The notes under the pieces: model-generated | Seen by the model: the letters and a program-made list of their open reading frames with translations, nothing else | Database searches by the model: none | What the model was told of the DNA's origin: nothing | Shown: one piece after another, positions 1 to 4,960 of the stretch | Position numbering within the stretch: position 1 is the stretch's first letter | How the letters are laid out: each line of letters starts with the position of its first letter | Origin: an uncultured Candidatus Saccharibacteria bacterium | GTDB lineage: Bacteria > Patescibacteriota > Saccharimonadia > Saccharimonadales > Saccharimonadaceae | Length of the DNA stretch: 7,410 nt | Direction of reading: 5' to 3' | Assembly: GCA_938036845.1 (NCBI GenBank) | Contig: CALHWA010000126.1 | Location: 1-7,410 of the forward strand | Made by a program: the position numbers and the translations under genes

Positions 1-1733
1 GTGCCAACCGTTGGCGACTCTGGCTGCAAGAGTGGCACTGCCTGGCGCTGCATGTTGGAGCCAGTCAAGCTGCGGTCAATACGGTTCTTCTCGATGAATG
101 GCACGAGGCTCGCGGTCGACCCAAGGATCTGCTTGTGCGCAGCGTCCATGTAGGTAACTTCGCTGGTATCTACCTGCCCTGGCTGGAGAAACTTGCGCGC
201 ACTGACGCGATCGCGTACAAAGGTGCCATCCTCATTAAGGCGAGCACCAGCGTCGGCAATCACCTCAGTTACCTCTTGCGAAGCATCAAGGTAGACAATT
301 TCATCAGTCACGCGGCCATCAACCACCTTGAGGTATGGTGTCTCAATAAAGCCATATTCGTTGATACGTGCATAGGTGGCGAGGTTCAGCACCAAGCCAA
401 TGTTGGCTCCCTCTGGTGTCTCCACCGAGCAGATCCGGCCATAGTGGGTGGGGTGAGCATCGCGCACCTCAAAGCCGGCTCGCTCGCGGCTCAAACCACC
501 AGGCCCCATTGAGCTCAGGCGACGCTTGTGGCTCAGCTCGGACAGCGGGTTCACCTCATCAAGTAGCTGGCTCAACTGGCTACTGGCGAAGAACTCGCGC
601 ACTGCTGCCACCACTGGGCGGGCATTGATCAGCTGGCTTGGCGTAACCGTCTCGAGATCACTCATGCTCATACGATCCATTGCATTGCGCTGCATCCGGA
701 GCATACCAACGCGGAACTGGCGCGCCACCAACTCGCCAACCAGCTTCACGCGGCGATTGCTCAGCGAGTCGATATCATCAGCTGGCTCTTGTGTGTTGTT
801 AAGGCGAATAATTTCACGCAAGACACCAATCAAATCACTCATCTGTAACGTACGATATTCGGTCGTATTAGGCACATCAACACCCAGGCGCTGGTTGATC
901 TTGTAGCGGCCAACGCGGCTGTAGTCGAAACGCTTGAAGTCGAAGAACATGCGCTCAATCATCTGACGAGCGTTCTCTACCGTAGCGAGGTCGCCCGGGC
1001 GCAGGCGGCGATAGACCTCAATCAACGCTTCGTTGATGCCGTGCGCTGGATCCTTCTCGAGCGTGGCTTCGATGTATTTCATCTCACCGGTGTCGATATC
1101 AGCAAAGGCCTCGCGAATGGCCGACACCTTGCTCATACCAAGAGCACGCAGCAAGGTGGTAGCGGCAATCTTGCGGCGGCGATCGATCTTCACGTAGATT
1201 GCGCCCGATGGGCTCGTCTCAAACTCAAGCCATGCCCCACGGCCTGGGATCATCTTGGCACCATAGAGGTTGCGCCCTGCCACGCGGTCGGCACTAAACA
1301 GCACACCAGCACTCCGAATCAGCTGGCTTACCACTACGCGCTCTGTTCCATTAATGATAAACGTTGCGCGCTCCGTCATCCAAGGGTAATCGCCCATGTA
1401 GATGCTCTGTTCCTTGACTTCGCCGGTCGTCTTATTGATGAGCTCGACGGTGGCTTGCAGTGGTGCGTCGAAAGTCAGGTTGTTTTCTTTCGCAAACTGC
1501 TCTGTATGCTTGGGCTCGCCAAAGGCGTAATCCTTAAAGCGCAGCTCGAGCTTCTGGCCAGTGTAGTCTTCGATTGGGTTGAGCTCTGCGAAAATTTCGC
1601 TCAAGCCCGTCTCGACGAAATCCTTCCAGGATTCTTCTTGGTGAGCCAGCAAGTCGGGTACTGCCAGCGCGGTGTCATTGCTGGTAAAAAACACACGCGA
1701 TGGAGCAGTTGTTGCCGTGGTAGGTGTAGGCAT
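1..1733 (-). CDS. rpoB: RNA polymerase beta subunit, N-terminal 577 codons (3' end outside window)
   Basis: Encodes the beta subunit of the core RNA polymerase, which forms one side of the active-site cleft in the cytoplasm. Translation from ATG at 1733 gives MPTPTTATTAPSRVFF, then classic beta blocks: RGAWLEFE, IDRRRKIAATTLLRALG, YKINQRLG, DDIDSLSNRRV, the rifampicin region SSQLSQLLDEVNPLSE and HKRRLSSMGPGGL, THYGRICSVETPEG, and near the window edge GSNMQRQA. The protein runs off the left edge; the rest of rpoB, and usually rpoC, should follow there. The rifampicin-pocket histidine (E. coli His526) is residue 402 here, so the N-terminal half is about 124 residues shorter than in E. coli, a compact form. 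Asp392, His402 and Ser407 (E. coli 516, 526, 531) are retained. The start is fixed by a good SD just upstream. The gene has its own promoter and is not preceded by rplL. Identity is certain; only the C-terminal half is unseen. Confidence 0.98.
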   Translation of the reverse strand, partial: MPTPTTATTAPSRVFFTSNDTALAVPDLLAHQEESWKDFVETGLSEIFAELNPIEDYTGQKLELRFKDYAFGEPKHTEQFAKENNLTFDAPLQATVELINKTTGEVKEQSIYMGDYPWMTERATFIINGTERVVVSQLIRSAGVLFSADRVAGRNLYGAKMIPGRGAWLEFETSPSGAIYVKIDRRRKIAATTLLRALGMSKVSAIREAFADIDTGEMKYIEATLEKDPAHGINEALIEVYRRLRPGDLATVENARQMIERMFFDFKRFDYSRVGRYKINQRLGVDVPNTTEYRTLQMSDLIGVLREIIRLNNTQEPADDIDSLSNRRVKLVGELVARQFRVGMLRMQRNAMDRMSMSDLETVTPSQLINARPVVAAVREFFASSQLSQLLDEVNPLSELSHKRRLSSMGPGGLSRERAGFEVRDAHPTHYGRICSVETPEGANIGLVLNLATYARINEYGFIETPYLKVVDGRVTDEIVYLDASQEVTEVIADAGARLNEDGTFVRDRVSARKFLQPGQVDTSEVTYMDAAHKQILGSTASLVPFIEKNRIDRSLTGSNMQRQAVPLLQPESPTVG

Positions 1734-1738
1734 GTAAA

Positions 1739-1746
1739 CTCCTCTT
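1739..1746 (-). promoter_or_regulatory. Shine-Dalgarno sequence of rpoB
   Basis: On the minus strand AAGAGGAG lies 5 nt before the rpoB ATG. It is a strong SD that fixes the start codon. It stands out because clpP, tig, hisS and the methyltransferase in this window have no comparable sequence. Confidence 0.85.
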
Positions 1747-1898
1747 GAATTATTGTTATCTATCCGCACGTGTAAGGACTCCAAAACCCTGCTCGTGCAT
1801 TTGTTGTGGCACCGAAGCTTTACTCAATATAAGTTTTCGCACACTAAAACGCCACGCCACCGGCGTAGTCCGCACCTAACCCATATTACACAACCTTC

Positions 1899-2009
1899 AT
1901 TAATATCTCATTATAGCGAATGAGCTGCTGGTGCGTCAAGCGTTTCTGTCTATAATTTCAAAATCTCCGCTTTCTCCTGTTGATACAAAGCATTACACGA
2001 GATATTAAT
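1899..2009. repeat. 11-bp inverted repeat flanking the rpoB promoter
   Basis: GAGATATTAAT reads on the plus strand at 1999-2009 and on the minus strand at 1909-1899. The two perfect arms bracket the rpoB promoter, and the proximal arm directly abuts the -10 hexamer and covers the expected start of transcription. A related GAGATTAAT occurs on the minus strand within 2110-2118. It could be an operator or chance in AT-rich DNA. Confidence 0.4.
1910..1939 (-). promoter_or_regulatory. rpoB promoter (sigma70/SigA type)
   Basis: Minus strand: -35 TTGACG (1934-1939), an 18-nt spacer, and -10 TATAAT (1910-1915). This is close to consensus and preceded by A/T-rich DNA that could act as an UP element. 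Transcription should start near 1902, giving a 5' leader of roughly 170 nt before rpoB. It is the strongest promoter in the window, as expected for an essential, highly expressed gene. Confidence 0.85.
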
Positions 2010-2083
2010 ACCGCGCGTGTGCTCCTTTGTGCCAGAGATGAAAATAATTAGCGATTGATTATTAAACATCACTAAGTGAGACA

Positions 2084-2101
2084 ATTGAGCGTAAGCCCAA
2101 T
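2084..2101 (-). terminator. Possible weak terminator hairpin after the membrane-protein gene
   Basis: On the minus strand ATTGGGC-TTAC-GCTCAAT forms a 7-bp stem (one G-T pair) with a 4-nt loop, about 90 nt after the stop of the membrane-protein gene. The tail TGTCTCACTT is only moderately U-rich. An AT-rich 8-bp inverted repeat (ATTAATCT/AGATTAAT, 2111-2134) lies just before it. Together they may end the clpP unit before the rpoB promoter, but neither is a canonical intrinsic terminator. Confidence 0.3.
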
Positions 2102-2190
2102 ACTAGAGAAATTAATCTCAAAATCTAGATTAATACAAAAGTAACGGATGACTAAGCTCTTAATGATATAGTCGCAGAAAAACAGAAAGT

Positions 2191-2802
2191 TTATTGCCAC
2201 TCGGATAGGTCACGGGCATTTCCGCCGACATCATATACATACCGCCCTGTCTTAGTAGACACGCATAGCATTTGTTCCGCATAATTGTTACGCCAGAGGG
2301 CGCATCGTGTACTTGTATCCTGCAATATTTCACGGATATTGTCTGGGGATGAACCTTTGGTTGTATGCGACACTGAGAGTATTCTAGCTATTGTTGGATC
2401 CTGAGGCTCAGCTTCTGTCACTGTAATCCAATCGCTACACACTGCTCGCGCTGAACAGTGCACGAATGGTTTTTTCGCCAGTAGTTGCTCGCGCTCAGCT
2501 TTATTTGTTATAACACCAAGCACATTGCCAAGTGCATGATTGTCCTGCGATATTGCCTTCCCCGACGAATAGTTGGCCGCACGTGCCAACACATCCCCCA
2601 TAACAGTTTGGGTGCGCATAAGCTCCTTAGTGTCTCGCTTGGCCTGATAGAAAAAGGCAAGCGCTGCCATACAGGCAATAGTCAACACGATCGTCACCAA
2701 CATAACGACAGTCATACGGCGTGGACGGAAGCGCCGTGGCTTTTTTGTTTGAGGTGAAGCATTTGTAGACTGGGTTGTCGATTGGTCGCTATGTTGTGTC
2801 AT
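2191..2802 (-). CDS. Single-pass membrane protein with four exported cysteines, unknown function
   Basis: Predicted 203 residues; family not recognised. The N-terminus (1-19) is polar, rich in Ser, Thr and Gln. A basic cluster KKPRRFRPRR (20-29) is followed by one hydrophobic helix (about 31-52), so by the positive-inside rule the N-terminus is cytoplasmic and residues 53-203 are outside. The exported part has four cysteines in two close pairs, C116/C122 and C167/C180, which could form disulfides, and a YVYDVGG segment near the end. It starts 32 nt after the clpP stop with no terminator between, so it is probably co-transcribed with clpP. It also seems to have its own extended -10 promoter under a CIRCE-like operator. 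ATG 2802 was chosen; an in-frame TTG at 2820 would add six residues. There is no good SD: AAGG is only 2 nt from ATG. A role in envelope or protein stress is inferred from context only. Confidence 0.8.
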   Translation of the reverse strand: MTQHSDQSTTQSTNASPQTKKPRRFRPRRMTVVMLVTIVLTIACMAALAFFYQAKRDTKELMRTQTVMGDVLARAANYSSGKAISQDNHALGNVLGVITNKAEREQLLAKKPFVHCSARAVCSDWITVTEAEPQDPTIARILSVSHTTKGSSPDNIREILQDTSTRCALWRNNYAEQMLCVSTKTGRYVYDVGGNARDLSEWQ

Positions 2803-2808
2803 AGCCTT

Positions 2809-2838
2809 ACTATAGCACAAAGCAGCTACTCGTGCTAT
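2809..2838 (-). promoter_or_regulatory. Extended -10 promoter overlapped by a degenerate CIRCE-like operator
   Basis: Minus strand: TGC-TATAGT (2809-2817) is an extended -10 element; no good -35 is visible. Only 6 nt (AAGGCT) separate it from ATG 2802, so the transcript would start at the ATG. Overlapping it is a perfect 7-bp inverted repeat, ATAGCAC (2832-2838) and GTGCTAT (2812-2818). Its core TAGCAC-N13-GTGCTA matches the core and spacing of the consensus CIRCE element (12 of 18 arm positions), and it resembles the perfect CIRCE upstream of clpP. The distal arm covers the clpP TAG stop. Binding by HrcA here is inferred. Confidence 0.55.
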
Positions 2839-3443
2839 TTTGCGTTTGCGCGCTGGCCAATCACTTCATCGGCTAGGCCATACGTCACGGCATCTGCGGC
2901 ACTCAGCCAGTAGTCACGCTCCATGTCAGCCTTGATTTTATCGAGTTTCTGGCCAGTATTGTCCGCCATAATGGTAGCCAACCGCTCCTTGAGAGCGATA
3001 CTCTCGCGTAAGCTAATTTCTTGGTCTGTCACTTTGCCGCGCGTACCACTGCTAGGCTGGTGGATCATCACGCGGGCATTAGGCAGGACAAAGCGTTTAC
3101 CCTTCGCACCGCTACTAAGCAAGAAGGCACCCATGCTTGCCTGCAGGCCAATACCAATCGTCTGCACATCTGGCGCGATGTATTGCATAGTATCATAAAT
3201 TGCGAGGCCGTCATACACACTGCCACCAGGGCTGTTGATATAGAGCTGAATGTCTTTGTCTGGATTTTCATTGGCAAGATGGAGAAGCTGCGCCACAACC
3301 ACATTGGCCGTCATCTCAGTCACTTCTTCGCCGAGGAAGATAATGCGATCCTCAAGCAAACGCGAGTATATATCATAGCCACGCTCACCATCACGCGTCC
3401 GGACAATGACGTTGGGCACTAGGTAATCATTCGGTTTCATCAT
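2835..3443 (-). CDS. clpP: ATP-dependent Clp protease proteolytic subunit ClpP
   Basis: Serine peptidase forming the tetradecameric barrel that degrades proteins fed in by Clp ATPases in the cytoplasm. The 202 residues match the family's usual length. Signature segments: [20 protein letters not shown] (19-38), [18 protein letters not shown] (70-87), [17 protein letters not shown] (101-117) with the nucleophile Ser103, VMIHQPSSG (125-133) with His128, and [18 protein letters not shown] (175-192) with Asp177. The catalytic triad is complete. It follows tig, a common bacterial order, but clpX is not next: the following gene encodes an unrecognised membrane protein. A perfect CIRCE operator overlaps its promoter, so it is probably repressed by HrcA and induced by heat shock. 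The start is ATGATG at 3443; there is no SD, and the -10 lies 6 nt upstream, so the mRNA is probably leaderless. Confidence 0.97.
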   Translation of the reverse strand: MMKPNDYLVPNVIVRTRDGERGYDIYSRLLEDRIIFLGEEVTEMTANVVVAQLLHLANENPDKDIQLYINSPGGSVYDGLAIYDTMQYIAPDVQTIGIGLQASMGAFLLSSGAKGKRFVLPNARVMIHQPSSGTRGKVTDQEISLRESIALKERLATIMADNTGQKLDKIKADMERDYWLSAADAVTYGLADEVIGQRANAK

Positions 3444-3449
3444 AGTACT

Positions 3450-3478
3450 ATTGTAACGATAAAATTAGCACTCGTCAA
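3450..3478 (-). promoter_or_regulatory. clpP promoter
   Basis: Minus strand: -35 TTGACG (3473-3478), 17-nt spacer, -10 TACAAT (3450-3455). Only AGTACT separates the -10 from ATG 3443, so initiation at the usual distance falls on the A of the start codon. The -35 lies inside the CIRCE element, so a bound repressor would block polymerase directly. Confidence 0.8.
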
Positions 3479-3491
3479 TATAGAGTGCTAA
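3465..3491. promoter_or_regulatory. CIRCE operator (HrcA binding site), perfect consensus
   Basis: TTAGCACTC-N9-GAGTGCTAA, an exact match in both 9-bp arms and spacer length to the CIRCE element, the operator of the heat-shock repressor HrcA. Symmetry extends three more bases on each side (AAA/TTT), giving 12-bp arms over 3462-3494. It sits between tig and clpP and covers the clpP -35 hexamer. HrcA itself is not in this window. Read as RNA on the minus strand, the same dyad is a 12-bp stem that runs into UUUUA, so it might also end the tig transcript. Confidence 0.95.
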
Positions 3492-3518
3492 TTTCTGCTA
3501 TGCGAGCTATGTTATCCG

Positions 3519-4808
3519 CTACTTCTTAGTATTCTGCGCCACCAGCCAGTCGATCGTCTTCTCTGTCAAGAGGCGGTTGGCAATCTCGTGCTGCACCTCT
3601 GGCTCATCAAAGCGCGCCACCATAGTCGCATCATTGGCATACTGTTGCTTAAAGGCACTGATGCGCTCTTGCAGCTCCTCCGCTGTGGCTTCGATCTTCT
3701 CGGCCTTGCTCAACTCAGCCAAGACAAGCCCAGCCTTAATGCGCTCATCGGCCGCTGGTTTAGCCTCCTTCTCGATCCACTCGTCTTTGTCCTTATATTC
3801 CTTCTCGGCAAGGTATTGCTCAAGGGTGCGACCGCGGTGAGCAAGGTTTTGCACCAAGTCTTGCTCAATTGAGCGAAGCTGGTCAGCTCGCAATACCTCC
3901 GGAATGGCTACCGTACTGGCATCGGCCAACTGCTTGACGGCTACATCGCGCAGCTCGTCATCTGCTTCACGCTGCTTTTGCGCAGTAATTTCTTTCTCGA
4001 TATCTTTCTTGAGGTCATCAATAGAAGTAAATGGCCCAACCTTCGCAGCAAACTCATCAGTCAGTTCAGGCAGTGTCACTTTCTTGACCTTCTTGACGGT
4101 CGTATCAAAAACGACTGCTTGCCCAGCTAGTTCGCTCGCATGGTAGTCCTTCGGAAAGGTGAGTTCAACCGCCTTCGTTTCACCAGCCTTGAGGCCAATC
4201 AATGCCTCTTCGAAGCCTGGAATGAATGACTTACTGCCGAGTACAAGCGGATAATCTTTCCCGGTGCCACCAGCAAAAGGCGTACCATCACGCTTACCGA
4301 CAAAGTCAATCGTTACCTCGTCACCATCCTGAGCTGCTTCATCAGTGTCCGTACGCTCAGCCATGCTGTGGCGAATCCGGTCAAGGATCTCCGTTACTTC
4401 TTCTGGCGTAACGGTTATCTTCGCTGGCTTGAGCTTAAGCTTCTTATAGTCACCGAGAGTAATCGTGGGCATAACCTCTGCCTCAGCAGTAAACTCCAGC
4501 TCACTACCAGGCACAAACTTCTTAATCTCCACCTCTGGGCGCTCAAGCACCTGCACGTCACTCTCGAGGAAGGCTGCAGCAACTGCTTTGCTCAGGGCGT
4601 TATTAAGCGTCTCCTCGGCGAGGTGTTCTGGATTGGTATTCTTTGCAACCAACTCGAGCGGGGCATGACCCTTGCGGAAACCATCAACTTTAGTCGTCTT
4701 GGCGAGTTTGCGCAAAGCAACCTGGCGAGCTGCCTCCAGTTCGTCTGCACCGACGGTAATTGTGGCGCGTACTTTGGTGTCTGATAGGTGGTCTAGTGTC
4801 GTCTTCAT
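3519..4808 (-). CDS. tig: Trigger factor, ribosome-associated chaperone and prolyl isomerase
   Basis: Binds the ribosome next to the exit tunnel, shields nascent chains and catalyses prolyl cis/trans isomerisation. The 429 residues compare with 432 in E. coli, so all three domains are present. The N-terminal ribosome-binding domain carries the signature GFRKG (43-47). The FKBP-like PPIase domain spans about 160-243, with DGDEVTIDFVGKRDGTPFAG (161-180) and FIPGFEEALIGL (195-206). The helical chaperone 'arm' domain runs to the C-terminus and is rich in Lys and Glu. Start ATG 4808 gives the usual family N-terminus. The gene has its own promoter (-10 only 8 nt from ATG) and no SD, so the leader is at most a couple of bases. 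Stop is TAG; the CIRCE element begins about 25 nt downstream. Unlike clpP, its promoter shows no CIRCE. Confidence 0.96.
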   Translation of the reverse strand: MKTTLDHLSDTKVRATITVGADELEAARQVALRKLAKTTKVDGFRKGHAPLELVAKNTNPEHLAEETLNNALSKAVAAAFLESDVQVLERPEVEIKKFVPGSELEFTAEAEVMPTITLGDYKKLKLKPAKITVTPEEVTEILDRIRHSMAERTDTDEAAQDGDEVTIDFVGKRDGTPFAGGTGKDYPLVLGSKSFIPGFEEALIGLKAGETKAVELTFPKDYHASELAGQAVVFDTTVKKVKKVTLPELTDEFAAKVGPFTSIDDLKKDIEKEITAQKQREADDELRDVAVKQLADASTVAIPEVLRADQLRSIEQDLVQNLAHRGRTLEQYLAEKEYKDKDEWIEKEAKPAADERIKAGLVLAELSKAEKIEATAEELQERISAFKQQYANDATMVARFDEPEVQHEIANRLLTEKTIDWLVAQNTKK

Positions 4809-4816
4809 AGTTGGTT

Positions 4817-4845
4817 ATTGTATCATATGTCGCTGACAGTGTGAA
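4817..4845 (-). promoter_or_regulatory. tig promoter
   Basis: Minus strand: -35 TTCACA (4840-4845), 17-nt spacer, -10 TACAAT (4817-4822), then 8 nt (AACCAACT) to ATG 4808. The predicted start of transcription is 1-2 nt before the ATG. An inverted repeat TGTCGC (4828-4833) / GCGACA (4854-4859) brackets the -35 and could be an operator. Confidence 0.65.
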
Positions 4846-4865
4846 ATAGACATGCGACAGACCCA

Positions 4866-4887
4866 AGCATGCATACGTATATATGCT
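4866..4887. repeat. 22-bp imperfect palindrome upstream of the tig promoter
   Basis: A dyad centred on TACGTA with outer arms AGCAT/ATGCT; 18 of 22 positions are symmetric. It lies about 20 bp upstream of the tig -35, in the hisS-tig spacer. No U-run follows it on the minus strand, so it is not an intrinsic terminator for hisS. It may be a regulator site; no known operator family is recognised. Confidence 0.35.
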
Positions 4888-4960
4888 GTTTCGCAAGACG
4901 AGCAAAACGAGAAGCTAACAGAGATGAGCTATAGCTATCATAGAGATGCACATGGTGATA

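Larger units (their letters stand above)
1734..2190 (-). other. 457-nt intergenic region and rpoB leader
   Basis: No convincing protein or RNA gene was found between the membrane-protein gene and rpoB. In transcription order (minus strand) it holds: an AT-rich 8-bp inverted repeat (2111-2134), a 7-bp hairpin (2084-2101), an imperfect dyad (1985-2030), the rpoB promoter (1910-1939), a leader hairpin (1852-1868: seven pairs around a 3-nt loop, followed by TTTT a few bases on) and the rpoB SD. A 39-codon GTG-started frame (1756-1875) lies within the leader; it is short enough to occur by chance. The part above 1940 is notably AT-rich compared with the genes. Confidence 0.7.

Noticed and set aside
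135..1748. Long plus-strand open frames opposite rpoB (135-512, 526-906, 1041-1748)
   Set aside because: They are antisense shadows: the minus strand encodes an unmistakable RpoB, and the plus-strand products show no recognisable motif.
1951..1956. Plus-strand TATAAT that might be a divergent promoter
   Set aside because: No -35-like hexamer lies 16-18 nt upstream and no plus-strand gene follows.
2803..2820. TTG at 2820 as the membrane-protein start
   Set aside because: It would lie upstream of the extended -10 promoter, has no SD and adds only six residues; ATG 2802 is simpler.
4809..4960. Intrinsic terminator for hisS
   Set aside because: Short palindromes are present (for example AGCTATAGCT near 4928), but none is GC-rich or followed by a T-run on the minus strand.
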